Below, one piece after another: positions 16,992-28,834 of a DNA stretch of 64,000 nt (its first letter is position 1; every line of letters begins with the position of its first letter). The notes below the pieces were generated by a model. The model did not search any database. It was not told the origin of the DNA and was given only the letters and a program-made list of their open reading frames with translations. Position numbers and translations under genes: made by a program. Origin of the DNA: Halomonas sp. KAO. Lineage in GTDB: Bacteria > Pseudomonadota > Gammaproteobacteria > Pseudomonadales > Halomonadaceae. The stretch is taken from positions 803,521 to 867,520 of the forward strand of contig NZ_JADNRL010000019.1 of NCBI RefSeq assembly GCF_015595025.1. Reading direction: 5' to 3'.

Positions 16992-17858
16992 TTGACGACC
17001 CTCAAGGCTACCGTGCGTGAGCTTATCCGCCAGCACTACTCGGTACTGACCCAGTCCGAGCGCAAGCTGGCCAATACCCTGCTGGAGAACTACCCGGCGG
17101 CGGGGCTCGCCTCGATTACCAGCGTCGCCGGCAACGCAGGGGTCTCCTCGCCGACCGTGGCGCGAATGGTCAAGAAGCTTGGTTTCAAGGGCTATCCTCA
17201 GTTTCATCAGGCGCTGCTCGAGGAGCTGGAGGCCCGCGGGGTGGGCCCGACCCAGCGGCGCAACAGCTGGCTCACCGAGGCGCCCGAGACGCACCTGTTG
17301 AACCGCTTCACCCATGCGGTTCGCCATAACCTTGAGCAGACCTTCGCCCAGATAGAGCTGGAGCAGTTCGATCGGGCGGTTCACCGAATGGCCGATGCCG
17401 AGCATCAGCTCTATATCGTCGGTGGACGCATCACTCATGCCCTGGCCGACTACGCCTTCACCCATCTGCAGGCGGTTCGCCCTCGAGTCACTCATCTGAG
17501 CGACTCCTCGGGTACCTGGCCCCATTACGTGCTCGACATGCAGCCCGGGGATACCCTGCTGATCTTCGATATCCGCCGTTACGAGACCAACCTGCTGCGC
17601 CTGGCCGAGCTGGTCGGCCAGCGTGGCGTGGCCATCGTGCTGTGTACCGACCAGTGGGGATCACCGATCTCGAGTGTGGCCGATGTGACCTTCAACTGCT
17701 GGGTGGAGATTCCTTCCGGGTGGGACTCCAGCGTCTCCACCCTGCTGCTGCTCGAGGCGATGATCGCCGCGGTCCAGGAGCAGCGATGGCCGGAGGTCCG
17801 TGATCGCTACGAGCGACTGGACGAGCTGTTCGACAAGACGCACTTCTTTCGCAAGTGA
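16992..17858 (+). CDS. RpiR/MurR-family transcriptional regulator
   Basis: The 288-residue protein has an N-terminal RpiR helix-turn-helix (residues about 1-80, including ITSVAGNAGVSSPTVARMVKKLGFKGYPQFH). A SIS domain follows from about 120 to 260 (LYIVGGRITHALADYAF, MQPGDTLLIFDIRRYETNLLRLAEL). RpiR regulators usually bind phosphosugars or related metabolites through the SIS domain. The start is a TTG with AGGTGA just upstream; an ATG four bases before it is in another frame that stops quickly. Divergent from the TRAP/GS operon, it is probably the local regulator. Confidence 0.87.
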   Translation: MTTLKATVRELIRQHYSVLTQSERKLANTLLENYPAAGLASITSVAGNAGVSSPTVARMVKKLGFKGYPQFHQALLEELEARGVGPTQRRNSWLTEAPETHLLNRFTHAVRHNLEQTFAQIELEQFDRAVHRMADAEHQLYIVGGRITHALADYAFTHLQAVRPRVTHLSDSSGTWPHYVLDMQPGDTLLIFDIRRYETNLLRLAELVGQRGVAIVLCTDQWGSPISSVADVTFNCWVEIPSGWDSSVSTLLLLEAMIAAVQEQRWPEVRDRYERLDELFDKTHFFRK

Positions 17859-17874
17859 ACGCTTCTGGTCGATC

Positions 17875-17982
17875 CAGAAGCTGCCGAAGATCTCGCATGC
17901 TTATCTACTTGCCGATACAGAAGCCGTCGAAGCTCTCGCATGCTTATCTACTTGCCGATACAGAAGCTACCGAAAATCTCGC
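17875..17982. repeat. 43-bp tandem duplication of the mnmE 3' end
   Basis: Unit one is 17875-17917 and unit two 17918-17960; a partial third copy (17961-about 17982) is the real coding end of mnmE. The units begin CAGAAGC and share the segment TCGCATGCTTATCTACTTG, differing by a few substitutions in the CAGAAGC.. to TCGC part. The mnmE stop codon (17948-17950, minus strand) is inside unit two, and an older copy of the last codons and stop is repeated beyond it. Confidence 0.85.
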
Positions 17983-19315
17983 CGAGCAGATCATCGGCGC
18001 TGAACTCACCGGTGATCTGGCCCAGCGCCTGCTGGGCATCACGCAGGTCCTCGGCGAGCAGCTCGCCGGCGCCGTGGCCGGTGAGCTGGGCTTCTCCGTT
18101 CTCCAGTGCCTCCTCGGCACGGTCCAGGGCATCGAGGTGGCGCCGACGGGCCGAGAAGCGTCCCTCCGCCGTGGCGTTGAAGCCCATCACCTCCTTGAGA
18201 TGCGCCTTCAGGTTATCCACACCCTCCGTGGTCTTCGCCGAGAGCTTCACGATGGGAGTGGGTGTGGACAAGTCGAGCCCCGGGCGCTCTTCGCTGGCGT
18301 CGATCTTGTTGCGTACCAGGGTCAGCCGAGAAGGATCGGGTAGCCGGGCCACGAACTCCGGCCAGATGGCCATCGGGTCGGTAGCGTCGGTGGCCGCGGC
18401 ATCGACCAGCAGCAGCACCCGGTCGGCCTTCTCGATCTCCGCCCAGGCGCGAGCCACACCGATCCGCTCCACGGCGTCCGGCGTGTCGCGCAGGCCGGCG
18501 GTGTCGATCACATGCAGCGGCATGCCGTCGATATGGATATGCTCGCGCAGCACGTCCCGAGTGGTGCCGGCTATATCGGTGACGATGGCCGTCTCCTGCT
18601 CGGTCAGGGCATTGAGCAGGCTCGACTTGCCGGCATTGGGCCGGCCGGCGATCACCACGTTCATGCCCTCACGCATCAGTGCGCCCTGGCCGGCGGCGGC
18701 ACGCACCATGGCCAGCTCCGCCTTTACCTCGGCGAGCATCGCCGCCACCCGGCCGTCACCCAGGAAGTCGATCTCCTCTTCGGGGAAGTCGATGGCCGCC
18801 TCCACATAGATGCGCAGCTCGATCAGACGCTCCACCAGGCCCTCGACACGCCTGGAGAAGTCCCCCTGCAGGGAGCGCAAGGCATTTTCCGCCGCGGCCT
18901 GGGAGCTGGCATCGATCAGGTCGGCGATCGCCTCGGCCTGGGCGAGGTCGAGCTTGTCGTTGAGGAAGGCGCGCTCGGAGAACTCCCCCGGACGGGCGGG
19001 GCGGGCCCCCAGCTCGAGGCAGCGGCCGAGCAGCAGATCCATGATCACCGGACCACCATGCCCCTGCAGCTCGAGGACATCCTCCCCGGTGAAGGAGTGT
19101 GGCCCGGGGAAGAAGAGCGCGATGCCTTCATCGATCACGCCGCCGCCGCCTCGAAAGGGTCCATAGTGCGCGTGACGAGGTGCGGGGGAGTGGCCCACCA
19201 CCGCCTTGGCGATCATTGCACAGAGCGGGCCTGAGACCCGGATGATGCCGACGCCGCCGCGTCCCGGCGGCGTGGCCAGTGCGGCGATGGTGTCCTGGTC
19301 GTGAAGCGGGGCCAT
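17948..19315 (-). CDS. mnmE: tRNA uridine-5-carboxymethylaminomethyl modification GTPase MnmE
   Basis: MnmE works with MnmG to modify U34 of several tRNAs. The 455-residue protein has the N-terminal tetrahydrofolate-binding domain ([21 protein letters not shown]), the embedded G domain with P-loop [14 protein letters not shown] around residue 222, G3 DTAGLRD and G4 NKID. The invariant C-terminal CIGK, whose cysteine is essential, is present. An AGGAG site precedes the ATG. The usual downstream partners mnmG, rsmG, parA and parB are not next to it; an RpiR gene and catabolic operon converge on it instead. The 3' end carries a tandem duplication. Confidence 0.97.
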   Translation of the reverse strand: MAPLHDQDTIAALATPPGRGGVGIIRVSGPLCAMIAKAVVGHSPAPRHAHYGPFRGGGGVIDEGIALFFPGPHSFTGEDVLELQGHGGPVIMDLLLGRCLELGARPARPGEFSERAFLNDKLDLAQAEAIADLIDASSQAAAENALRSLQGDFSRRVEGLVERLIELRIYVEAAIDFPEEEIDFLGDGRVAAMLAEVKAELAMVRAAAGQGALMREGMNVVIAGRPNAGKSSLLNALTEQETAIVTDIAGTTRDVLREHIHIDGMPLHVIDTAGLRDTPDAVERIGVARAWAEIEKADRVLLLVDAAATDATDPMAIWPEFVARLPDPSRLTLVRNKIDASEERPGLDLSTPTPIVKLSAKTTEGVDNLKAHLKEVMGFNATAEGRFSARRRHLDALDRAEEALENGEAQLTGHGAGELLAEDLRDAQQALGQITGEFSADDLLGEIFGSFCIGK

Positions 19316-19370
19316 GGGGGTCTCCTATGCGTGATGCAGGCATTGTCGTTGCGCCTTCCCTGAAACGCCA

Positions 19371-19393
19371 GACCCCCGCATGAGGCGGGGGTC
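19371..19393 (-). terminator. Hairpin between yidC and mnmE
   Basis: A 9-bp stem, GACCCCCGC / GCGGGGGTC, has a 5-base loop. On the minus strand it ends 26 bases after the yidC stop and is followed only by a weak GCGTTTC tract, so it may act as a partial terminator before mnmE. Confidence 0.55.
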
Positions 19394-19418
19394 CGGGGAG
19401 TGGCTCGGGAATGAGCGG

Positions 19419-21107
19419 TTACTTGGTCTTCATGCCCTTGCCGACGCTTGGGTCGTTCTCGATCTTGCGAGTGATCACGTACTGCTGGGCGATGGAGATG
19501 ATGTTGTTCACCACCCAGTAGATAACCAGACCGGCCGGGAACCACAGGAAGAAGAAGGCGAAGACGATGGGCAGCATGCGCATGATCTTCGCCTGCATGG
19601 GGTCCGGCGGCGTCGGGTTGAGCATCTGCTGCACGAACATGGAGGCACCCATCAGGATCGGCAGGATAAACAGCGGATCCTTCACCGAGAGATCCTGAAT
19701 CCAGAACATGAAGGGCGCGTGACGCAGTTCCACGGACTCCAGCAGCATCCAGTAGAGTGCGATGAATACCGGCATCTGCACCAGAATCGGCAGACAGCCA
19801 CCCAGAGGATTGATCTTCTCCTTCTGGTAGAACTTCATCATCTCCTGGGACATCTTCTGGCGGTCGTCGCCATACTGTTCCTTGAGGCGCTGCATCTCCG
19901 GGCCCAGTTTGCGCATGCGGGCCATGGACTTGTAAGCCTTGGCGGAGAGCGGCCACAGGGCGGTCTTGACCAGGATGGTCAACAGCACGATGGACCAGCC
20001 CCAGTTGCCGATGACGTCATGAATCTTGTCGAGCAACCAGAACAGCGGGTTGGCGATAAACCACAGCCAGCCGAAATCGACGGTCAGCTTGAGGTTGGGT
20101 GCCACCGCTTCCATGTAGTCCTGCACCTTGGGGCCCACATAGAGGGTGGCGCCGAGGCGTGTTTCGCCATTGGCCGCCAGTTCCGTCACCGGGCCGGCGA
20201 AGGCGGCCACATTACGACCGCGGGAGTCGGTGGTGGCGTAGAAGAGGTTCTGTTGGTTCTGCGGCGGGGCCCAGGCGCTGACGAAGTAGTGCTGGATGAT
20301 CGCTACCCAGCCGCCCTCGGCTTCGCGGTTCTCGAACTTGCCCTCCTGGATCTCCTCGAAGTCGACCTTCAGGTAACGATCCTCAGGCGTGGAGTAGGCC
20401 GCGCCCAGATAGGAGCGCATGCCCATCTTGGGGCCACTGGAGGGGTCGCTGCTGTTGTCGCGGGCCAGCTGGCCGATGAAGCGAGCGGAGACAGGAGACT
20501 CGGTGTGGTTGGCCAGGAAGTATTCGACATCCACCGCATAGCTGTTGCGCTCGAAGGTGAATCGCTTGATGACCTCGATGCCGTTGACCTCACCATTGAG
20601 GTCCACCTCGAGGCGGCTGTCTCCTTCGGCCAGGCGATACTCGGTCTGCTCGGGAGCGTAGGCGATGCGCCCAGACTGGCCATCCAGCTGAAGCCCGGAA
20701 CGTGCCACATAGCTGCGCGTCTCGCCATCGGAGAGCATCACATAGGAGCGGTCCGAGTCGAGGGTCAACTTATGCTGAGGCAGCGCCGCATAGACGATGT
20801 CACCGCCCTGGGGATCGATACGCAGGTCCAGCACATCGGTCATCACGGCAACCAGGTCCCGGCTGGACGCTGTCGCGTTCTCGCCAGGCATCGCCTCCGT
20901 CATGCGATCGCCACCGTTCGCCGTGGGGGCTGCCAGGCCTTCCTCGGCACTTTCGGCCTGGGAGCCGGTGCTTTGGGGCTGGCTGCTGGCGAAGGAGGGA
21001 GCCTGCGGCTCAGCGGCCATCTGGCCGTAGTCCTGATTCCACTGAACGACGATCAGATAGGCGAGCACCGCCAGTGGAATCAGCAATAGGAGTCGTTTTA
21101 CGTCCAT
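19419..21107 (-). CDS. yidC: Membrane protein insertase YidC
   Basis: YidC inserts and folds inner-membrane proteins alone or with SecYEG. The 562-residue sequence has an N-terminal membrane anchor (KRLLLLIPLAVLAYLIVVQW). A Ser/Ala/Gln-rich linker and the large periplasmic beta-domain of gram-negative YidC (about 60-340) follow. The conserved five-helix core includes NWGWSIVLLTILVKTALWPL, the arginine-containing groove helix, GGCLPILVQMPVFIALYWML and the VIYWVVNNIISIAQQ final helix. The leader is 129 bp and contains the terminator of rnpA, so a separate promoter is expected. No yidD gene lies between rnpA and yidC. Confidence 0.97.
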   Translation of the reverse strand: MDVKRLLLLIPLAVLAYLIVVQWNQDYGQMAAEPQAPSFASSQPQSTGSQAESAEEGLAAPTANGGDRMTEAMPGENATASSRDLVAVMTDVLDLRIDPQGGDIVYAALPQHKLTLDSDRSYVMLSDGETRSYVARSGLQLDGQSGRIAYAPEQTEYRLAEGDSRLEVDLNGEVNGIEVIKRFTFERNSYAVDVEYFLANHTESPVSARFIGQLARDNSSDPSSGPKMGMRSYLGAAYSTPEDRYLKVDFEEIQEGKFENREAEGGWVAIIQHYFVSAWAPPQNQQNLFYATTDSRGRNVAAFAGPVTELAANGETRLGATLYVGPKVQDYMEAVAPNLKLTVDFGWLWFIANPLFWLLDKIHDVIGNWGWSIVLLTILVKTALWPLSAKAYKSMARMRKLGPEMQRLKEQYGDDRQKMSQEMMKFYQKEKINPLGGCLPILVQMPVFIALYWMLLESVELRHAPFMFWIQDLSVKDPLFILPILMGASMFVQQMLNPTPPDPMQAKIMRMLPIVFAFFFLWFPAGLVIYWVVNNIISIAQQYVITRKIENDPSVGKGMKTK

Positions 21108-21172
21108 GAGGGTTCTGCCCAGTGGGTAGTGAACTTGCCAGGGGCGGAAGGCGATTCAGCCGCCCGAGATAG

Positions 21173-21196
21173 ACAAAAGCCTGCCAAGGGCAGGCT
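21173..21196 (-). terminator. Rho-independent terminator after rnpA
   Basis: On the minus strand an 8-bp stem AGCCTGCC / GGCAGGCT with a 3-base loop is followed by TTTTGT. It lies about 40 bases beyond the rnpA stop and separates rpmH-rnpA from yidC. Confidence 0.8.
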
Positions 21197-21236
21197 GTAT
21201 TCCGAACACGGACTTTCTAGGGTAGCCCCGGCAGCG

Positions 21237-21689
21237 TCAAGTCCTGCCTCGAGAAGGGGTGCGCTCATGATCCTGCGGGCTCCGATCCGATGAGAGTGGC
21301 TCGATGCTCGGTGATGGCTGTGTTGCGAACGATTTCTTGGCGTCGCGGGTCAGCCTTCGCCACATTCCGAACAGCTGCCGGTGCAGGGTCTCATTGTCCA
21401 GTTCGCCGACTCCGCGACGTGACAGTATCACGATGTCGACGGCAGGTAGCCGATGTTGCTGGAACCGGATCGATTCGCGCACCAGCCGCTTGACACGATT
21501 GCGGTCCACGGCGCGGCGCATGCTCTTCTTGCTGATCACAAGGCCGATACGGGGGTGTCCCAGATCGTTGGGCGAGGCGAGTGCCATCAGCCCTTTACCA
21601 TGTACCTTAAAGGCAGCGTTATCGAAGACCTGACGGTAATCCCCTGCCGTCAGCAGGCGCAGACGGCGGGGAAACGTTTGGCAGGGCAC
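21237..21689 (-). CDS. rnpA: Ribonuclease P protein component
   Basis: RnpA binds RNase P RNA and helps mature tRNA 5' ends. The 150-residue protein contains the conserved RNA-binding segment KKSMRRAVDRNRVKRLVRESIR and the central-cleft F/K residues near the N-terminus (RLLTAGDYRQVFDNA). It starts with GTG 13 bases after rpmH, as is common for this pair. The last 25 residues or so (after RDAKKSFATQ) are a polar tail that is longer than in most RnpA proteins. Transcription from the rpmH promoter is likely. Confidence 0.95.
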   Translation of the reverse strand: MPCQTFPRRLRLLTAGDYRQVFDNAAFKVHGKGLMALASPNDLGHPRIGLVISKKSMRRAVDRNRVKRLVRESIRFQQHRLPAVDIVILSRRGVGELDNETLHRQLFGMWRRLTRDAKKSFATQPSPSIEPLSSDRSPQDHERTPSRGRT

Positions 21690-21702
21690 GCAGGGTCCGT
21701 GA

Positions 21703-21837
21703 TCAGGCGCTCAGGCGCTTGCGACCCTTGGCGCGACGACGCGCCAGTACGGCACGACCGTTCTTGGTGGCCATCCGGGCACGGAAACCATGCATGCGCT
21801 TGCGCTTCAGGACACTGGGCTGAAAGGTGCGTTTCAT
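21703..21837 (-). CDS. rpmH: 50S ribosomal protein L34
   Basis: The 44-codon frame encodes a protein beginning [19 protein letters not shown] and ending in a very basic tail ([13 protein letters not shown]), the standard L34 sequence and length. It is the first gene of the rpmH-rnpA unit that faces away from oriC. A well-formed promoter lies 100 bases upstream. The gene is short and easily missed, but the match is unmistakable. Confidence 0.97.
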   Translation of the reverse strand: MKRTFQPSVLKRKRMHGFRARMATKNGRAVLARRRAKGRKRLSA

Positions 21838-21934
21838 AACTCGTTATTCCCACGTGGTTTTCAGGACGATTCGTCGTTTTCGAGGCGTCTGGATTCCCGC
21901 TGGGAACCCGGACGTATTCGGCTCAAGACCGGAA

Positions 21935-21963
21935 ATTGTAGTGTTTTCCCCCGAGCGGTGCAA
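21935..21963 (-). promoter_or_regulatory. rpmH promoter (sigma-70 type)
   Basis: On the minus strand TTGCAC (21958-21963) is followed after 17 bases by TACAAT (21935-21940), an excellent match to the consensus. Expected start site about 21928, giving a leader of roughly 90 bases before rpmH. Confidence 0.7.
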
Positions 21964-22064
21964 TTTTTCCGTGTGCTAATTGCACTCTTCGTCAAGGCAG
22001 GCGTGGTGGGCGATCGTGCTGGGTGGTGTGGGATCTCGGCAGCCAAGGGGGATTCAAGTACGTA

Positions 22065-22382
22065 GCGGGCTTGCGCGGCATCAATAACAATAATGTTTAT
22101 ATCTTGTAATGCCTTGTTATTAATACTGGGGAAGCTGTTTGTGGATAACTGGTTTTATATCAATTATGACAATTAGTTGGGCTGCAATAAAATATGTGGA
22201 TAATGGCGGGAAAAACGGTGCCCTCCTCGCGGAGATCCTGTGGATGAAAATGGGTCTTCTCCACAGCGCTGGGTTGCCCACAGCTCAATCCAGAAGGCGT
22301 CATCACACCATACGCCTGTTTTCCACAGGGTGTGTCAAGGTGCCTCGGGGTGTGGATAACCGAGTGTTGTGGCGATACAATG
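22065..22382. other. Chromosomal replication origin oriC
   Basis: The 578-bp gap between rpmH and dnaA holds no gene. An AT-rich stretch (about 22070-22200) suits duplex unwinding. Seven DnaA-box-like 9-mers follow: TTATCCACA on the minus strand at 22140-22148 and 22195-22203, a TCATCCACA variant at 22239-22247 (minus), TTCTCCACA 22257-22265 (plus), TTGCCCACA 22274-22282 (plus), TTTTCCACA 22319-22327 (plus), and TTATCCACA 22351-22359 (minus). Position between rpmH and dnaA matches oriC in Pseudomonas and other gammaproteobacteria. The remaining part (21838-22065) holds the rpmH leader and promoter and nothing else I recognise. Confidence 0.9.
22353..22381 (+). promoter_or_regulatory. Candidate dnaA promoter overlapping a DnaA box
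   Basis: A -10 TACAAT (22376-22381) has a poor -35 (TGGATA, 22353-22358) at 17-base spacing. The -35 lies inside the perfect DnaA box 22351-22359, an arrangement expected for autoregulation of dnaA. The leader before the GTG start would be about 30 bases. Confidence 0.45.
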
Positions 22383-22415
22383 CCCGGCCGTTTTACGACA
22401 AGGTGGTGACGTCGC

Positions 22416-23885
22416 GTGTCGCTGGCTCTCTGGCAACAGTGTCTGGATACCCTGCAGGATGAGTTGAGCTCGCAGCAGTTCAACACCTGGATTCGCCCGC
22501 TTCAGGTAGAGGAGGGCGAAGGGGGAGAGCTGTGCCTGTTGGCCCCCAATCGCTTCGTGCGTGACTGGGTCAGCGACAAGTTTGCCAAGCGGATCACCGA
22601 ACTGCTGCGCGAGCTCTCCCCGGCGCGGCCGCCCAAGGTGGTCCTGAGCGTGGGAAGCCGGCGTGCCACGCCTCGGCCACAACCGCGGGAGCTCGGCACG
22701 CCCGTGTCGGCGACGCCGCGGCAGCCGGCAGCTCCGGCGGTCCATACGCGACCCCGGGGTGAGGTGGCCGACGAGGCCGAGATTCAGACATCCCGAGACG
22801 ACGCGCCGTCGGCCCGACGACCAGGAGGGGAGCGTCAGGTCCAGGTGGAGGGGAGTCTCAAGCACACCAGTGGCCTCAATCCCAACTTCACCTTCGAGAC
22901 CTTTGTCGAGGGCAAGTCGAACCAGCTGGCTCGGGCCGCCTCGCGCCAGGTATCGGAGAATCCCGGTGGGGCCTATAACCCGCTGTTTCTCTATGGGGGC
23001 GTGGGCCTGGGCAAGACCCACCTGATGCATGCCGTAGGCAATGCCCTGGCGGGCCGGCGCGAGAATGCGCGGGTCGTCTATCTGCATTCCGAGCGCTTCG
23101 TGGCCGATATGGTCAAGGCACTGCAGCTCAACGCCATCAACGATTTCAAGCGTTTCTACCGTAGCGTCGACGCCCTGCTGATCGATGACATCCAGTTCTT
23201 CGCCGGCAAGGAGCGCTCCCAGGAGGAGTTCTTCCATACCTTCAACGCCCTGCTCGAGGGCGGGCAGCAGATGATCCTGACCTCCGATCGTTATCCCAAG
23301 GAGATCAGCGGTGTGGAAGAGCGCCTCAAGTCCCGCTTCGGCTGGGGGCTGACGGTCGCGATCGAGCCCCCGGAGCTCGAGACGCGTGTCGCCATCCTGA
23401 TGAAGAAGGCCGATCAGGCCAGGGTCGACCTGCCGCACGACGCCGCCTTCTTTATCGCCCAGAAGATCCGTTCCAACGTGCGTGAGCTGGAGGGGGCACT
23501 CAAGAAGGTAATCGCCGACTCCCACTTCATGGGCAAGCCGATCACCCAGGACTTTATCCGCGAATCGCTGAAGGACCTGCTGGCCCTCCAGGACAAGCAG
23601 GTGGGGGTCGACAATATCCAGCGCACCGTGGCCGAGTACTACAAGATCAAGCTCGCCGACCTGCTCTCCAAGCGCCGCTCTCGCTCGGTGGCACGCCCTC
23701 GACAGGTGGCCATGGCCCTGGCCAAGGAGCTGACCAATCATAGCCTGCCGGAGATCGGTGATGCCTTCGGAGGGCGTGATCACACCACGGTGCTGCACGC
23801 CTGTCGCAAGGTGAAGCAACTTCAGGAGGAGAGCTCCGATATCCGTGAGGACTACAAGAACCTCATGCGTCTGCTGACCAGCTGA
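22416..23885 (+). CDS. dnaA: Chromosomal replication initiator protein DnaA
   Basis: DnaA binds the 9-mer boxes at oriC and opens the duplex. The 489-residue protein has domain I (about 1-85, [26 protein letters not shown]), a variable Pro/Arg-rich linker (about 85-150) and the AAA+ domain with Walker [11 protein letters not shown], Walker [13 protein letters not shown] and sensor residues. Domain IV carries the DNA-binding signature [33 protein letters not shown]. It starts with GTG after an AAGGTGG site. It heads the dnaA-dnaN-recF-gyrB run. Confidence 0.98.
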   Translation: MSLALWQQCLDTLQDELSSQQFNTWIRPLQVEEGEGGELCLLAPNRFVRDWVSDKFAKRITELLRELSPARPPKVVLSVGSRRATPRPQPRELGTPVSATPRQPAAPAVHTRPRGEVADEAEIQTSRDDAPSARRPGGERQVQVEGSLKHTSGLNPNFTFETFVEGKSNQLARAASRQVSENPGGAYNPLFLYGGVGLGKTHLMHAVGNALAGRRENARVVYLHSERFVADMVKALQLNAINDFKRFYRSVDALLIDDIQFFAGKERSQEEFFHTFNALLEGGQQMILTSDRYPKEISGVEERLKSRFGWGLTVAIEPPELETRVAILMKKADQARVDLPHDAAFFIAQKIRSNVRELEGALKKVIADSHFMGKPITQDFIRESLKDLLALQDKQVGVDNIQRTVAEYYKIKLADLLSKRRSRSVARPRQVAMALAKELTNHSLPEIGDAFGGRDHTTVLHACRKVKQLQEESSDIREDYKNLMRLLTS

Positions 23886-23992
23886 TCGCTTCGCCCTCCG
23901 AGATACTGCCGGCTTGTGGTTTAATGGTCGTCATGCCATCTGGCCGGGCCCCTGCCGGCTGCAACCCCTTCAGGACAAGACGTGGAGCCGAC

Positions 23993-25096
23993 ATGAAATT
24001 TTCCATCTCCCGCGAAGCGCTGCTGCGACCGTTGACGCTGGTGGCAGGCGTGGTCGAACGCCGCCAGACCCTGCCGGTACTTTCCAATGTGTTGATTCAG
24101 GTAGGGCAGGAGGAGGTCGCTCTGACCGGCACCGACCTGGAGGTAGAGCTGATCGGTCGCACCGTGGCAACCCGGGTGGATGAGCCTGGTGGCGTTACCG
24201 TGCCAGCCCGAAAGCTGATGGATATCTGCAAGTCGCTCCCCGACCAGGCCGAGATCCAGCTCTCCCTCGAGGATGGGCGCGCCGTATTGCGTAGTGGTCG
24301 ATCGCGCTTCACCCTCTCTACCTTGCCGGTCGCCGAGTTCCCGAGCATCGAGGACAGTCAGGGCAGCACCGAGTTGAGCCTGCCGCGGGGAATGCTCAAG
24401 CACCTGATCGACGCTACCTCCTTCGCCATGGCACAGCAGGATGTGCGCTACTACCTCAATGGCATGCTCCTCGAGATGCGTGACAACCTGATCCGCGCGG
24501 TGGCTACCGACGGCCACCGCCTGGCGGTCTGTTCGCGTCCGGCGGAGCTTCATGTGGAGTCGCCTCAGAAGTTGATCGTGCCGCGCAAGGGGATCCTGGA
24601 GCTGGTGCGCCTGCTCGATGATGGTGAGGATCCGGTCAGCCTGACCCTGGGAGCCAGCCATATTCGGGCCCACACGGGAGACTTCACCTTCACCTCCAAG
24701 CTGGTTGACGGCAAGTTCCCCGACTATGAGCGAGTGGTTCCCCGCGGTGGGGACAAGGTGTTCATCGCCGAGCGTGCCGAGATGCGGCAGGTGCTGTCAC
24801 GCACCGCGATTCTCTCCAACGAGAAGTATCGAGGAGTGCGACTTCACCTCGAGGAGGGCAATCTCAAGGTGATGGCCAATAATCCCGAGCAGGAAGAGGC
24901 CGAGGAGAACATCGCGATCGAATACAGCGGCGACTCTCTCGAGATCGGCTTCAATGTCGGCTATCTGGTCGATGTGCTCAATGCCATCGACGACGAGCGC
25001 ATCCAGATGACGCTGGCAGACTCCAATAGCAGTGCGCTGATGGAGGAGCCGGGTGGTGGGGACGCTCTCTACGTCGTCATGCCGATGCGCCTGTGA
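23993..25096 (+). CDS. dnaN: DNA polymerase III subunit beta (sliding clamp)
   Basis: The 367-residue protein forms the dimeric ring that tethers polymerase to DNA. The N-terminus MKFSISREALLRPLTLVAGVVERRQTLPVLSN and C-terminus ending VVMPMRL are both diagnostic. The length matches the E. coli clamp (366). The start is the ATG of MKFSIS; an in-frame codon 23 codons upstream would add only non-conserved sequence. The gap from dnaA is 107 bp. Confidence 0.98.
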   Translation: MKFSISREALLRPLTLVAGVVERRQTLPVLSNVLIQVGQEEVALTGTDLEVELIGRTVATRVDEPGGVTVPARKLMDICKSLPDQAEIQLSLEDGRAVLRSGRSRFTLSTLPVAEFPSIEDSQGSTELSLPRGMLKHLIDATSFAMAQQDVRYYLNGMLLEMRDNLIRAVATDGHRLAVCSRPAELHVESPQKLIVPRKGILELVRLLDDGEDPVSLTLGASHIRAHTGDFTFTSKLVDGKFPDYERVVPRGGDKVFIAERAEMRQVLSRTAILSNEKYRGVRLHLEEGNLKVMANNPEQEEAEENIAIEYSGDSLEIGFNVGYLVDVLNAIDDERIQMTLADSNSSALMEEPGGGDALYVVMPMRL

Positions 25097-25105
25097 CCCA
25101 CCCAG

Positions 25106-25125
25106 GGCGGCCCGACCGGGCCGCC
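25106..25125 (+). other. GC-rich stem-loop between dnaN and recF
   Basis: GGCGGCCC / GGGCCGCC with a GACC loop starts nine bases after the dnaN stop and ends 13 bases before the recF ATG. With no T-run it is more likely a processing or attenuation element than a full terminator; it could contribute to low RecF synthesis. Confidence 0.5.
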
Positions 25126-25138
25126 ATGTTCTCCCCTT

Positions 25139-28692
<3,554 letters not shown>

Positions 28693-28697
28693 TCACA

Positions 28698-28713
28698 TGT
28701 TTCATGTGAAACA
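28698..28713. other. parS-like site 3 (downstream of gyrB)
   Basis: TGTTTCATGTGAAACA matches the parS consensus with a C-to-T change at the centre. It starts six bases after the gyrB stop. Confidence 0.88.
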
Positions 28714-28750
28714 CCGCCAATCGCCTTGATGCCCGTCATCAGGCGACTGT

Positions 28751-28786
28751 AAGAGGCCCGTCATCGCTATCGATGACGGGCCTCTT
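28751..28786. terminator. Bidirectional terminator between gyrB and gmhB
   Basis: A 14-bp perfect stem, GAGGCCCGTCATCG / CGATGACGGGCCTC, with loop CTAT is flanked by AA and TT, so it could serve both converging genes. Confidence 0.85.
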
Positions 28787-28834
28787 CATCACTGTACCTC
28801 AAGGCGTGGGGAGGCTGAGCCGGGCCCTTGTGCC

